64,000 nt of DNA from Blastopirellula retiformator (GCF_007859755.1 NZ_SJPF01000005.1:1-64000); one strand, 5' to 3'; shown: positions 27,032 through 36,561, counted from the stretch's first letter. Program-made: numbers and translations. The notes: generated by a model not told the origin, from the sequence alone.

Positions 27032-28762
27032 ATGTCGCGGCTTTTTCGCATCGTATCGCCTGTCGTTCTATTGGCCCTGTTGGCCTTATCGCCTGTGGCC
27101 TGGGGACAAGGGCCCGACTCGGGGACCAACGATTTTGACGCCCTGTTGGCGGCTGGCGAGTTTCCTCCGGCGATCCAACTGGCCAAACAAGCGCAGACCG
27201 CCGAGCAGCGTGATCAGATGTTCGCCCGACTGGCGCGAGCCCAAGCGGCCGGCGGCGCCAAACAAGCAGCCCTGGCCAGCGTGCGTTCGATCTCGAGTGA
27301 TCAATACCGCACCGAAACCCTGATTGGCCTCGAAAAGCCGCTTACCACGCGACCCGGTGCGATGGGGGGCGGCGTCGAGCCCGACTTTGATCAACTGATT
27401 GACCTGATTACCACTACGATCCAGCCGGAGTCATGGGAAGAGTTGGGCGGACCAGGCGCCATCGCGCCGTTTGAAAGTGGCGTCTACGTCGACTCGAAGG
27501 GAACGTTGCAGCGGGCTCAGCTCGAAGATCATTCGGGCCGTTTGGAAATGCTGCGCAAGTCGACGGCCGCCGACTCTGGTAATCGCCGCGTGGCGGTTAG
27601 TTCGCCGCTTCGCAAAATCTCGCTCAATCGCTTAGAGCGAGAAGTCCACCTGCGAATGGCGGCCGGAGAACCGCTCGATGACGAGATGAAGCGACTCGCG
27701 GGAATCTACAAAATTAAATACGTGATGGTCTACCCGGCCACCGGCGATGTGGTGATCGCCGGCCCAGCGAGCGGCTGGACCCCCAACGCGGAAGGGCGGA
27801 TCGTAAGTACCGAAACGGAGCGACCTACGTTGCGCTTGGACGACCTGGTCGTCGTGATGCGTAACGCCCAACGCGACGGCGGCCGTTACGGTTGTTCGAT
27901 CACTCCCTATCAAGAGAAGCTGGCCGCGACGAAGGAGTTCTTGGCTAAATCGGCGGAGAAAAATATTAATCCGCGGCAACGCGACAAGTGGCTCGAAGAT
28001 TTGCGGCAGACGCTCGGTAAGCAGGAGATCGAGGTCTACGGCGTCGATCCTGACACGCATGTCGCCCGGATCCTGGTCGAGGCCGATTATCACATGAAGC
28101 GGATCGGCATGGGGCTGGAAGAGGGAACGCTGGGCGTCCCCAGCTATCTGTCGATGATCAAGGTAGAGCCTGGGCAATCGCCGCCGCCGATGGACGTTTT
28201 GCGGTGGTGGTTCGCCCTCAATTACACGGCGGTCGCGACCACCGAAGGCCGCAATATCTTTGAGCTGCGCGGCCCCGGCGTCCAAGTGCTGAGCGAGAAC
28301 GAACTGCTGGCCCAAGATGGCGAACGCATCCATACCGGCAAGAGTACCCAGCTGAACGAGAACTTCGCCCACAACTTCACGAAACATTACGAAGAGCTGG
28401 CGAAGAAATATCCCGTCTACGCCGAACTAGAAAACATCTTCGACCTGACGCTGATCGCCGCCGTGATTCAAAAGGAACACCTGGCCGCCAAGGGAGATTG
28501 GGGCCAGACCTACTTTGGCGCCGGGGGACGCTATCGCCCCGAACGACTGCTAGTGGCCAAGGAAGTCGAAACGATCATGAATCATCGTGTGTTCGACAAA
28601 AAGCATATCATCGCCGGCGTCAGCGGCGGCGTGAGCGTCGACGCTTCGTCGCTGTTGAAGGACAACTTCATTCACGAAGACGAATATGGCCTGATGGACG
28701 CCGATCTAAAGGGGAGCGTGACGCCGAAGGACCTGGCGCCGGAAGCCTGGTGGTGGGACTAG
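27032..28762 (+). CDS. DUF1598 planctomycete secreted protein
   Basis: The product is 576 aa with a signal peptide (residues 1-26). It matches the planctomycete-specific DUF1598 family, with stretches such as DNAQRDGGRYGCSITP-like RNAQRDGGRYGCSI, VDPDTHVARILVEADYHMKRIGMG and RWWFALNY in the central domain. A TPR-like N-terminal helix region (AAGEFPPAIQLAKQ) precedes it. Function is unknown; members are exported. GAGAAA precedes the ATG. The gene stands alone, 168 bp past the terminator of the Cys-repeat gene. Confidence 0.85.
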   Translation: MSRLFRIVSPVVLLALLALSPVAWGQGPDSGTNDFDALLAAGEFPPAIQLAKQAQTAEQRDQMFARLARAQAAGGAKQAALASVRSISSDQYRTETLIGLEKPLTTRPGAMGGGVEPDFDQLIDLITTTIQPESWEELGGPGAIAPFESGVYVDSKGTLQRAQLEDHSGRLEMLRKSTAADSGNRRVAVSSPLRKISLNRLEREVHLRMAAGEPLDDEMKRLAGIYKIKYVMVYPATGDVVIAGPASGWTPNAEGRIVSTETERPTLRLDDLVVVMRNAQRDGGRYGCSITPYQEKLAATKEFLAKSAEKNINPRQRDKWLEDLRQTLGKQEIEVYGVDPDTHVARILVEADYHMKRIGMGLEEGTLGVPSYLSMIKVEPGQSPPPMDVLRWWFALNYTAVATTEGRNIFELRGPGVQVLSENELLAQDGERIHTGKSTQLNENFAHNFTKHYEELAKKYPVYAELENIFDLTLIAAVIQKEHLAAKGDWGQTYFGAGGRYRPERLLVAKEVETIMNHRVFDKKHIIAGVSGGVSVDASSLLKDNFIHEDEYGLMDADLKGSVTPKDLAPEAWWWD

Positions 28763-28803
28763 TCGACAGCCTTGCCCGCCACGTTCTAAGAAGGTTCTTC
28801 CGT

Positions 28804-28839
28804 GTCGCTGCCGACGGATATGGTTCCGCCGGCAGCGAC
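28804..28839. other. Perfect 10-bp hairpin after the DUF1598 gene
   Basis: GTCGCTGCCG and CGGCAGCGAC pair around a 16-base loop. No T run follows, so the role is unclear; it may protect the transcript end or work with Rho. Confidence 0.45.
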
Positions 28840-28890
28840 TCTGCTCTGTCGTTGCCCTGACTGGCGAGCAGGCACGATAAATAAATTGCA

Positions 28891-30201
28891 ATGCAAGATA
28901 AGAGCCTGCCCATGCCGACGGAAATTGTTCCGTTTTGTGAAGAAGAGCTGCAGCAGCTTCGGGAGTTAAAGATTGCGATCTTTCGCAATAAGATTATTCT
29001 CGATGCGCAGCCGCCGATTACCGCCGAGCAGTTGACGGAAGTGAAGCGCAAAGTCGACGGAGAGCTTCCGCTGGGGTTGATCGAACTCTGGAAAATCTCC
29101 TTCGGCGGCATGTTGGACTACGACTACCAAATCAACTTTGACGGCCATCTGTTTGCCGCCAGCTTGCGCGAGCTCTACTATCCCGGCAGCCGCCACTACG
29201 ACGACCTGCATGGCTGGATTGATCACGAGATCGAGACGCTACAGGAGGTCGCGGAAGAAGACGAGACGGAGCCGCCGACCCGAACGCCGTTCGTCCCGTT
29301 TGGCGGTTTTGAATATCTGGAGCGGTTCTATGTGTCGCTCGAGCCGGACGAGTATGGTGCAGTGATCGCCTATGCGAAGGGAATTCCCTGGAAAGGCCGC
29401 TTGAACGTCGACTCGGTCGCGACTGTCGAGGACTCGGTCGCCGCTTTGTTCGATCAACTGTCGCTGTTTGAAAATCCGCAAGACCCGAAGGCCAGCGCGT
29501 TCGCTCATGGCAAGGACATGGCACAACGGATTCAGCACATCGCTGGCCAATATCCAGAGCTTGCGGCGAAGCTAACCAAGTTGATGCAGGCCAGCGTCGT
29601 TGATTGGCGTGAGACGCTGCAGGATGTCGATCTGGCGAACGAATTGACGCACGGTCAGCAGTTGGCGCTGCGGCTTGCGCTGAGGTACGCGATCGATCAT
29701 CAAGACCTGAAGCTGCTCGATCAACTTAGGCGGAACGGCGTGCCGCTCGCTACGACGCTGTACGGCACGCAAGAAATGCTGGGCTATGCGATGATCAAGC
29801 AATCGTACGACGTTGTTGAGCGTTTGCTGGCCTTTGACTCTGATCTGGGCGACAAGCCGATCCTCGCCGCGACCGATTGCCCCGACAAGCTGCTGCTAGA
29901 GTTGGTCGGTCGAGGCGCCTGGTTTGATGATGGGGTCGTCTACGAGGCGGCCGAAACCGGGGCGACCGGCGGAGCGCTGATGGTGGTGCGGTCAGGCAAC
30001 ATGAAGGATCGGCCGGCGGACCAAACGTTTGCGGAAACGGCGATGCAGCGGGCCGAGAAATGCGAGCAAGACGCCGCCTCGGTCGAGCTTGACGATCTCA
30101 GCTCGTATCTGACGCCGGAACAATATCGGGAGCGAGCCGAAAGGCTGCGGCATTTCGCTTCCTTCCTGACAAGTGAGCAGGAACCGCCGCAAGCGGACTA
30201 A
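28891..30201 (+). CDS. SUKH (SMI1/KNR4-like) and ankyrin-like protein
   Basis: The product is 436 aa without a signal peptide. Residues about 45-190 resemble the SMI1/KNR4 fold: ITAEQLTEVKRKVDGELPLGLIELW, then GGFEYLERFYVSLEPDEYGAVIAYA and a short aromatic turn. The C-terminal part has helix pairs like degenerate ankyrin units (LLDQLRRNGVPLATTLYG, VVERLLAFDSDLG). SUKH proteins are common immunity proteins for polymorphic toxins, but no toxin gene is adjacent. ATGs at 28891 and 28912 are both possible; neither has a strong Shine-Dalgarno sequence. Confidence 0.65.
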   Translation: MQDKSLPMPTEIVPFCEEELQQLRELKIAIFRNKIILDAQPPITAEQLTEVKRKVDGELPLGLIELWKISFGGMLDYDYQINFDGHLFAASLRELYYPGSRHYDDLHGWIDHEIETLQEVAEEDETEPPTRTPFVPFGGFEYLERFYVSLEPDEYGAVIAYAKGIPWKGRLNVDSVATVEDSVAALFDQLSLFENPQDPKASAFAHGKDMAQRIQHIAGQYPELAAKLTKLMQASVVDWRETLQDVDLANELTHGQQLALRLALRYAIDHQDLKLLDQLRRNGVPLATTLYGTQEMLGYAMIKQSYDVVERLLAFDSDLGDKPILAATDCPDKLLLELVGRGAWFDDGVVYEAAETGATGGALMVVRSGNMKDRPADQTFAETAMQRAEKCEQDAASVELDDLSSYLTPEQYRERAERLRHFASFLTSEQEPPQAD

Positions 30202-30221
30202 GAGAGCGACATTGGCTCGCT

Positions 30222-30599
30222 CTACCAAAACGAGTCATCCTCGCGTGCGGCGACCACCTCGACGCAATGTTCGGCCATCCGGCGAATCAAGTCTTCCGGC
30301 ACGTCGTCGGTATAGCCAACCTGCAAATAGTTCTTGGTCGTCCGGTAGTTCTTCAACTCTTTCTGGAAATGTGCCAGCGTCGCCGCCGTCGGCGCAAAGG
30401 TGCAGTGCGACTTGAATGCTGCAAAGGCGAACAGAAACCGCGGTTCGACAAAGAACGGCGTGTTCCACTTGATCGCCTCTTCGGCATCGGGAGCGACGCT
30501 CTTGAGGATGGCGTAGATCTGCTTCAGGTGCGACTTCCCGGCAGGCGGTGCAGCCGCGATGTACTGGGCGATTGTCGTTGGCTTTTGCTTGGCTGTCAT
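30222..30599 (-). CDS. DUF1801/YdhG-like protein
   Basis: The product is 125 aa. It resembles the DUF1801/YdeI iron-chaperone-like family: TIAQYIAAAPPAGKSHLKQIYAILKSVAPDAEEAIKWNTPFF at the N-terminus and FQKELKNYRTTKNYLQVG later (read as the typical EEAIKW and phosphate-binding-like turns). Function is not established. It starts 12 bases after the stop of the YbjQ-like gene and is probably co-transcribed with it. The longer open frame is discarded because the family begins at this ATG. Confidence 0.75.
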   Translation of the reverse strand: MTAKQKPTTIAQYIAAAPPAGKSHLKQIYAILKSVAPDAEEAIKWNTPFFVEPRFLFAFAAFKSHCTFAPTAATLAHFQKELKNYRTTKNYLQVGYTDDVPEDLIRRMAEHCVEVVAAREDDSFW

Positions 30600-30610
30600 C
30601 AACCGATCGC

Positions 30611-30934
30611 CTACTCCGTCTTCCGCAGTCGGACCGCCGTTCCATATGCCAAGACTTCGGTCGAGCCCTGCATGAACTCGGTTGCGTCGTAACGCATGCC
30701 GATGATCGCGTCGCCGCCCGCCTCGTGGGCATGTTGCAACATCAGTTGAAACGCGTGCCCGCGGGCTTCTTCGCAGACCGCGACATATTCTGGAATGTTG
30801 CCGCCGCCAATCGAACGCAAACCGCCAATCAGCCCGCGACCGATGCCGGTCGAGCGAACGACGATGCCGCGAACGACGCCGAGGTATTCCGAGATTTCGT
30901 GGCCGGCGACTTCGTTGCCTGTGGTGACGATCAT
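30611..30934 (-). CDS. YbjQ/UPF0145 family protein
   Basis: The product is 107 aa and matches the UPF0145/YbjQ family throughout: a N-terminal TTGNEVAGHEI, the GVVRGIVVRSTG stretch, HAHEAGGDAIIGMRYD and LAYGTAVRL at the end. Members are small oligomeric proteins of unclear function, linked to heavy metals in some annotations. It is the first gene of a two-gene unit with the DUF1801 gene. Confidence 0.9.
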   Translation of the reverse strand: MIVTTGNEVAGHEISEYLGVVRGIVVRSTGIGRGLIGGLRSIGGGNIPEYVAVCEEARGHAFQLMLQHAHEAGGDAIIGMRYDATEFMQGSTEVLAYGTAVRLRKTE

Positions 30935-30967
30935 GGTTGGTCTTTCTGGGAATAGTCCATAACTGGG

Positions 30968-31591
30968 TCAGGGACCCAGGCGGACCGAAAAATCTGGGTT
31001 GGGATGCAGGTCGCGTTGGAAAGCGATCACTCGACAATCGGGGAGACGTCGTTCGAACGCGACGATCGCTTCGTCAGAAATGCCGTCGCAATCCAAGAAT
31101 ACATAGTTTAGGTCATCAAACGTGGCGACGTCGTTCAGGCAGTCGTCCGTCAGTAGGCTGTTTTCCAAGTAGAGATCGGTGATTTGGTCGAGCCCATCGG
31201 TTTGTAAGATTTCCCGCAACGCTTGATCGTCGATGCCCGGACCGATCGAGAGTTGATAAACATAGGGCAGAGGAAATAGGTCTCGGCTGACGCTTGCGCT
31301 GGGGTAGTCGGAAAGTTCCGCGAGAAGCTGCTGATGTTGGCGTTCGGCGGAGTAGATCAAGACCACATAACTACACGCGGCGATCGCGATCATCGTCGTC
31401 AACGAAATGCCGAGCGTTCGATTGAGACGCCAAAGACGTCGCACGAGCCAGAGGCCCGCTACCAGCGCCAGAATGGGCAACGCGTAAAGACGCAAGGTAA
31501 ACAACAAGAGCAGGAGGACGACGATCCCGGTGTTTCGAAGTGCCTTGCTGCCGCTATTGTCGACGCCAAGTTCTGGAGAGGCTTCGGCCAT
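30968..31591 (-). CDS. Membrane protein with leucine-rich-repeat-like C-terminus
   Basis: The product is 207 aa. Two membrane segments lie at residues about 22-50 and 60-80. The exposed C-terminal part has short repeats (ITDLYLENSLLTDDCLNDVATF, LNYVFLDCDGISDEAIVAF) similar to planctomycete LRR proteins (two-and-a-half units). No catalytic motif is visible. It lies 33 bp upstream of the YbjQ-like gene on the same strand. Family not recognised by name. Confidence 0.65.
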   Translation of the reverse strand: MAEASPELGVDNSGSKALRNTGIVVLLLLLFTLRLYALPILALVAGLWLVRRLWRLNRTLGISLTTMIAIAACSYVVLIYSAERQHQQLLAELSDYPSASVSRDLFPLPYVYQLSIGPGIDDQALREILQTDGLDQITDLYLENSLLTDDCLNDVATFDDLNYVFLDCDGISDEAIVAFERRLPDCRVIAFQRDLHPNPDFSVRLGP

Positions 31592-31661
31592 GCTGATGAG
31601 CAGAATTGGTGAATAGTAGGAACGGAACAGGCGGCATCAGGAAGCAATTAACTTACTTGAA

Positions 31662-32819
31662 CTAGCTTGCCTCCGGAACAAACTTCTCTTCAATATTCCC
31701 ACAAAACCGCAGCTCAAACGTATTCCGCCGCGAACCTTCCATCGCAAACAACACGCCGATCTCGGGATGCGCCTCGCAATACTTGGCCGTTCGGTCAGGG
31801 CCCATCACAAAGCAGGCGGTCGACAGCGCGTCCGACAGCGTCGCGGTCGGGGCGACGATCGTGGTCGACAGGACGCCGGCGGCGGGCCAGCCGGTGCGTG
31901 GGTCAAGCACGTGTCCGTAGCGTTTGCCTCCTTCGACAAACGTTTGATGGGCGGCGCCGGAGGTTCCGAGCGCTTCGTCCTGCAGCACCACCTCGCCGAT
32001 TCGCTTGCCAGGCAAATAAGGATGGGGAACGCCGATTCGCCAGCCGACCGCGCCATCGCCGCGCATCCGTGACCCGCGAGCCAACACGCTGCTGGCGCCG
32101 CCATGAAAGAGAAAGTTGGTGATCCCTTGGTTCACCAGAAAGTCGGCGACCTTGTCCAGCGCGTACCCTTTGCCGATCCCGCCCAGGTTGATCTCCATCT
32201 CTTCTTGTTCATAGAAGACCGAATGATCGTCGGCACTGAGCGTTAGGTTTTGGCTGCCGACTTTGGCGAGCGCCTCGGCTAGTTCTTCCTGGCTCGGCAC
32301 GCGTCCTTTCCGCTGATAGAAGCCCCAGATCTTGGCGAGCGGTCCGGCGGTGACGTCGAAGGCGCCGTCGGTTTCGGCATGGATCTGCTTGGCCAGGGTT
32401 AAGAGGTTGAAGAAGCCTGGCTCGATCTTGATCGGCGCGTAATCGGCGGCGGCGTTCAGTTTGCTCGCTTCGCTGTCGCTGCGATATATCGAAAGCTGCT
32501 GTTCCAGGTCGTCGATCAGGTCGAGCCCGGCGACCGCCGCTTCGGCCCCCAGCCGATGTTGCCCGGCGTTCAGGAAGATGGCGAACGTGCAGGCCATCGC
32601 CTGGCGGCTGACTTCAATCAGGTAGGTCGAATCGGGCTCTTCCGGTTCGCGGGGCGCTGCGGCTTCGGGCGATATTGGTTTCGCTAGTTCGCCAGCGGGG
32701 CGGGCGGCCGGTTTTATCGATGATGGGGGCGGAAGGGGCTCGGCCGTAATGTCATGCAGCGCGTCGACGGCCGATTTTCCCCGTAAAAAGTCGCGTCGGT
32801 TCGATTTACGAGCACTCAT
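31662..32819 (-). CDS. apbE: ApbE-type FAD:protein FMN transferase
   Basis: The product is 385 aa. ApbE attaches FMN covalently to proteins such as Nqr/Rnf subunits, using Mg2+ and FAD. The conserved parts are present: MACTFAIFLNAG near the start of the domain, ETDGAFDVTAGPL, the glycine-rich NLGGIGKGYALDKV, GTSGAAHQTFV and the HVLDPRTGWPA signature. The N-terminus has an RRDFLRG twin-arginine-like motif but no following hydrophobic stretch, so export is uncertain. A proline/alanine-rich linker (residues 30-70) separates it from the catalytic domain. No flavinylation target was seen nearby. Confidence 0.9.
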   Translation of the reverse strand: MSARKSNRRDFLRGKSAVDALHDITAEPLPPPSSIKPAARPAGELAKPISPEAAAPREPEEPDSTYLIEVSRQAMACTFAIFLNAGQHRLGAEAAVAGLDLIDDLEQQLSIYRSDSEASKLNAAADYAPIKIEPGFFNLLTLAKQIHAETDGAFDVTAGPLAKIWGFYQRKGRVPSQEELAEALAKVGSQNLTLSADDHSVFYEQEEMEINLGGIGKGYALDKVADFLVNQGITNFLFHGGASSVLARGSRMRGDGAVGWRIGVPHPYLPGKRIGEVVLQDEALGTSGAAHQTFVEGGKRYGHVLDPRTGWPAAGVLSTTIVAPTATLSDALSTACFVMGPDRTAKYCEAHPEIGVLFAMEGSRRNTFELRFCGNIEEKFVPEAS

Positions 32820-32936
32820 CTGGGCCGTTTTAGGTTCGATTGCTTGCCGAAAACTGTTTCGTCGTCGATACTTCGATTATAGCGCTCCTCGCAGGCGACG
32901 TATGCCTGCCCCCCAGCGAAAAGGATCTCTCTCGTC

Positions 32937-33902
32937 ATGCCAGTTGCCCGATTTCTCGCTTTAACGCTTACGATCGCCGCCGTCGGAACGGCCTCCGCTC
33001 AACAACCCGAGCGACGGGCGAAGTTGCCGGACAATTTTGACAACACCGGCGCATCGTTCGTTTTCTCCCGCGACGTGTTTGGCGAATTGCTGACCGGCGA
33101 GCGCCCCGCGGCGCTCAGCCAAAAAGCGGCCGCGCCAGCGATGGTCGCGAGTGGAGGGGGAATGTCAGGCGGCACAGCGGCGCCGGGCGACGAGCCGGCA
33201 TCTGGCGGCAGCGACTGGAGCTTTATCACCGCCGAAGTGATCCAGGACGAGGTGAAGGCGCTCAATCTGGAGTTGGCCCCAATCGCGATGAACATCCGCG
33301 AGTTCAAAGGGGGCGGCTATGCTGTTTGCCGCCGCAACTTTACCGAACTGGCGATGCTGTTCGAGATCATCAACAAAACGTCGCAAGACGTGCGCTGGAA
33401 AGAATCGTCCCTGGCCGCGCGCGACGCGTTTTGGAAGACGGCCGACGTTTGCAAGGTCGGTACCGATCAGTCGTTCGCTTCGGTCAAAGATCGGGCCCTG
33501 ATTCTCGACGACATGGTGCGCGGCAGCACGCCCAAATTCAATGACGATGGTAACCCGGAAGCGACCTGGGAAACGATCGCCGATCGCCCGCCGCTGATGC
33601 AGCGATTGGAGACCGGCTTCGACAAGAAGCTGAAGAAATGGGTCGCCAGCGAATCGGAGTTCCGCAGCAACAAGTCGGAGATCCTGCACGAAGCGCAGAT
33701 CATCGCCGCCATCGGTCAGGCGATGAAGCAAGAAGGCTTTGACTACTACGACGACGAAGACTACGTCGGCTACTGCGATCAGATGCACAACGCCGCGCTC
33801 GACATCATCAAGGCGGTCCGGAATGACGATCCGGCGCTCGCCCGAGAAGCGGGCGGACAGGTCGCGGCCGCTTGTTCCGATTGCCACGGCAGCTATCGCT
33901 AA
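32937..33902 (+). CDS. Exported c'-type cytochrome (class II)
   Basis: The product is 321 aa with a signal peptide (residues 1-22). A single heme-attachment motif, CSDCH, lies five residues from the C-terminus (C313 to H317), the position characteristic of four-helix class II cytochromes c. The preceding sequence is largely helical and contains the C-terminal helix EAGGQVAAA. The N-terminal 90 residues are a Gly/Ala-rich extension. It probably carries an electron or binds a gas in the periplasm. AAAAGGAT precedes the ATG. It converges with the lipoprotein gene six bases later. Confidence 0.75.
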   Translation: MPVARFLALTLTIAAVGTASAQQPERRAKLPDNFDNTGASFVFSRDVFGELLTGERPAALSQKAAAPAMVASGGGMSGGTAAPGDEPASGGSDWSFITAEVIQDEVKALNLELAPIAMNIREFKGGGYAVCRRNFTELAMLFEIINKTSQDVRWKESSLAARDAFWKTADVCKVGTDQSFASVKDRALILDDMVRGSTPKFNDDGNPEATWETIADRPPLMQRLETGFDKKLKKWVASESEFRSNKSEILHEAQIIAAIGQAMKQEGFDYYDDEDYVGYCDQMHNAALDIIKAVRNDDPALAREAGGQVAAACSDCHGSYR

Positions 33903-33907
33903 TTTTT

Positions 33908-35218
33908 CTACTTGGCGGCGAAGCGGGGGAGCAAGATGATTTCATCCTCCCCGCCATCGACGGCCGCCACGACAACCCGCTGCGGTTCGATCCGTATTTG
34001 ATACGGCTGGCCGGTCAGCAGATTGGTTGGCGGCGATTGCGGCGGCTCTTCGCCGGTCGCCAGGTCGAGGGCCAGACTCCACGCGATCGATAGCGCGTGG
34101 TCGCGGGCCGCGATTCGCTGTTGTTTGTCGATATCGACCAACAGCCACCGGGCGGCGACAGTTGGGTAGTCGTTCGTGCCTTCAAACGCGGCCAATTGAG
34201 CATGGAGCTGCGCCAACAATTCTGCTCGTTGGTAAAACGGCAGGCGGCAGCTTTCGATGATCGCCCGCATCTGTTTCAGGTAGACCGTTTCGTCGTAGTT
34301 CAGGCTGCGGGTGACGGCCCGGGTGATCGCTTCCAGCTCGTTCTCGTTCTTCAGCTCCAGGTATTCCTCGCGCGAGAGGGTCGAGAGAAACTGGCCGTCG
34401 CGAATCAATTCGTACTGATGCAGTCCGCAGGCGCGATCGGCGATCCAGGCGTCGGCGTCATCCGGCCAGGCGGCGGCATGGCTAGAGAGCGTCTTGCCGA
34501 CGGTCGACAACTGCTCGCGGGTGACGTCGGGCTGCTGGGCGAGAGCCGCCACGGCCGTGAACGCTTCTTCTCGCAGTTCGGCCGCGGTCCGACGAGCGTA
34601 AACATGATTGACTTGGCCGAGTCGCGATGCGAATTCGAGCGCGAACGCGGCGTGGATCGAGGCGGCCTCCAGGTCTTGATCAGCGATCGCCACCGCAGCC
34701 GCCAATGTCTCTAGTCGAGCGGCTGCCTTGGTGCATTCCACGAAATGGACGTCGGCCAGATAGCCGGCCGTCGGTTGCCAGAAATATTTCCACTGCGGCA
34801 TTTGCAGCGCCGCGCGGCCCAGGTCGATCTTCTGGCGATGCCGCACAACGTAAGCATGCACCTTTTCCAGCGTCAGCGGCGGAAACTGGAAGTCTTTGTT
34901 GGGTAGCCAGGCGTCGGTGCTGTTGACCACCTGGTCGGCGACCGGCCCCGGGTAGATCTTCATCAGCGCCACGACGCCGTTTTGAGGCGGGTTTTGATTC
35001 GCAGCGAGCGCTTCTTCCAAAGCGAGCGGCGACTGTTCGGCGTCGATGATCGGCGTGACCAGCTGCGACAGCTCGGGGTGATTCACCTGGCGGGTCAGCG
35101 TCAGCCGGCCATAGTCGGTCGGCTTGTTCGGATCGTGCACAATTTTGCGTTCACCGCAGCCGCAGAGCAGCAGCGCGGCGAAGGCGACAAGCGCATTTTG
35201 CAACGAACGCATGAACAT
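33908..35218 (-). CDS. Lipoprotein of unknown function, helical
   Basis: The product is 436 aa. The N-terminus (ALVAFAALLLCGCGERK) is a signal peptide with cysteines in a near-lipobox context. The mature part is almost entirely helical with TPR-like alternation, but no repeat consensus I can name. ATGs at 35218 and 35212 are both possible. I do not recognise the family. Transcribed leftward, 71 bp after the ClpP-like gene. Confidence 0.6.
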   Translation of the reverse strand: MFMRSLQNALVAFAALLLCGCGERKIVHDPNKPTDYGRLTLTRQVNHPELSQLVTPIIDAEQSPLALEEALAANQNPPQNGVVALMKIYPGPVADQVVNSTDAWLPNKDFQFPPLTLEKVHAYVVRHRQKIDLGRAALQMPQWKYFWQPTAGYLADVHFVECTKAAARLETLAAAVAIADQDLEAASIHAAFALEFASRLGQVNHVYARRTAAELREEAFTAVAALAQQPDVTREQLSTVGKTLSSHAAAWPDDADAWIADRACGLHQYELIRDGQFLSTLSREEYLELKNENELEAITRAVTRSLNYDETVYLKQMRAIIESCRLPFYQRAELLAQLHAQLAAFEGTNDYPTVAARWLLVDIDKQQRIAARDHALSIAWSLALDLATGEEPPQSPPTNLLTGQPYQIRIEPQRVVVAAVDGGEDEIILLPRFAAK

Positions 35219-35289
35219 CGATCAGCCAAAGACGCCGGGCATGGGGAAGGCGATTACGGGACGGTTCCGCCGATCGTAGCAAAACCGGC

Positions 35290-35814
35290 TCAGAAAAGCT
35301 CGATCAATTCGGCCAGCCCGGCTTCGACCATCTCGGGCCCGGTGACAAACCGGCCGGGATGGGTCCAGTTGCTGATCATCTTCTCGTCAGCGTCAAACAA
35401 GCGTGCTAGCAGAGCGTCCATTTCCTCATGCAGGAACTTGTAATGCCGTACCCACTCGCTGGCTTCGACCAACTGGATGTTCTCTTCGCTTTGCCACTTC
35501 ATCGGGTGGAAGAGGAGGACGCTCCACTTGGTGACGTAGCGGCGACGACAGGCGGCGAACGGCCAGATCGCCGCTGAAGAACATTCGCCAATCACGATGC
35601 CGGTGGCGTCGAGGCGGCGGAGCTTGATCAGCGAAACGAGGGCCGCTGCGGCGTACGAACTGCCGCCGGGAGAATCGAAATAGAGCGTACATTCGTCCCC
35701 CTCAGGCACTGCCAGGAGCTTTTCGTACAGGTCTCCGATATCTTCGCCCAGCTCGCCGGAGATCGCGATTTCGTAGGTTTCGGGCTCTTGGTCGTCCTCA
35801 TCGTGGTCGTTCAC
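35290..35814 (-). CDS. ClpP/crotonase-fold protease-like protein with incomplete triad
   Basis: The product is 174 aa and aligns along its length with ClpP: TLYFDSPGGSS (residues 43-53), the nucleophile region IGECSSAA with Ser80 in place of the ClpP serine, FHPMK with His103 in place of the ClpP histidine, and RFVTGPEMVEAGLAELI at the end. The position of the ClpP Asp carries a Trp (W150 in MISNWTH), so the triad is incomplete. It starts with GTG at 35814 and has no signal peptide. It may be a divergent peptidase or a structural partner of a Clp complex. Confidence 0.75.
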   Translation of the reverse strand: MNDHDEDDQEPETYEIAISGELGEDIGDLYEKLLAVPEGDECTLYFDSPGGSSYAAAALVSLIKLRRLDATGIVIGECSSAAIWPFAACRRRYVTKWSVLLFHPMKWQSEENIQLVEASEWVRHYKFLHEEMDALLARLFDADEKMISNWTHPGRFVTGPEMVEAGLAELIELF

Positions 35815-36027
35815 GCGGCGTTCTCGCTAGAAAGTGGGAAAATCGGAGCGTCACGGCGCAAATCTCCGCGGCAGCTCGGCGATCGCCCCGTTTCGACCTG
35901 AATTCAGGCCAGGGGAGGCGAACCGCCAGTCTGGCATTGTATGATAAAGAGATGTCTTGTCGGTTTGAGCCCGGCAGACTCCGCTACGAAAAATTCCTTC
36001 CCCCCTTAGACCAACAAGAGGTATTCC

Positions 36028-36561
36028 GTGCGACAACATCAAATTCTGGCCGCTGTGGCCGCCGTTCTTGTGCTGGGGACCGCCACTTTCGCCGCCGAAC
36101 CGACGAAGCTGGACCTATCCGACGGCAAGATGACGCTGGTCGCTCCTGAAAGCTGGAAAAAGGTGGAGCCAGCGGTGCGAATCATCGACTATGAATTCTC
36201 GGCGCCCCCCGCCGATGACAGCGGCCAACCGGGACGCATCACCGTGATGGGCGCCGGCGGCAGCATCGAAGCGAACGTTGATCGTTGGGTCGGCCAGTTC
36301 AACGGCGCCGTCAAACAGCCGATGAAAGAAGAGAAAATCGCCGGTCAGACGGTTTATATCGTTGACATCTCGGGCGATTTCCGCGATCAGCGCGGTCCGT
36401 TCGCCCAAGCGACCGTCAAAAAGGACTACCGCATGTTGGGGGCGATCATTAAGAGCGAAAAAGCGGGCCAATACTTCATTAAGTTCACCGGTCCAAAAGC
36501 GACGGTCGAGCACAATGAAAAGGCGTTCAAATCGATGGTCGATAGCCTCGAAGTGAAGTAA
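36028..36561 (+). CDS. Secreted protein of unknown function
   Basis: The product is 177 aa and starts with GTG at 36028, preceded by AAGAGG. A signal peptide runs to about residue 22 (TATFAAEP). The mature part begins LDLSDGKMTLVAPESWKK, continues GRITVMGAGGSIEANVDRW and ends KAFKSMVDSLEVK. That pattern occurs in planctomycete exported proteins of the PsbP/DUF1795-like type, with one alpha/beta domain. No catalytic residue is recognised. A terminator follows at 36591. Single gene. Confidence 0.7.
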   Translation: MRQHQILAAVAAVLVLGTATFAAEPTKLDLSDGKMTLVAPESWKKVEPAVRIIDYEFSAPPADDSGQPGRITVMGAGGSIEANVDRWVGQFNGAVKQPMKEEKIAGQTVYIVDISGDFRDQRGPFAQATVKKDYRMLGAIIKSEKAGQYFIKFTGPKATVEHNEKAFKSMVDSLEVK

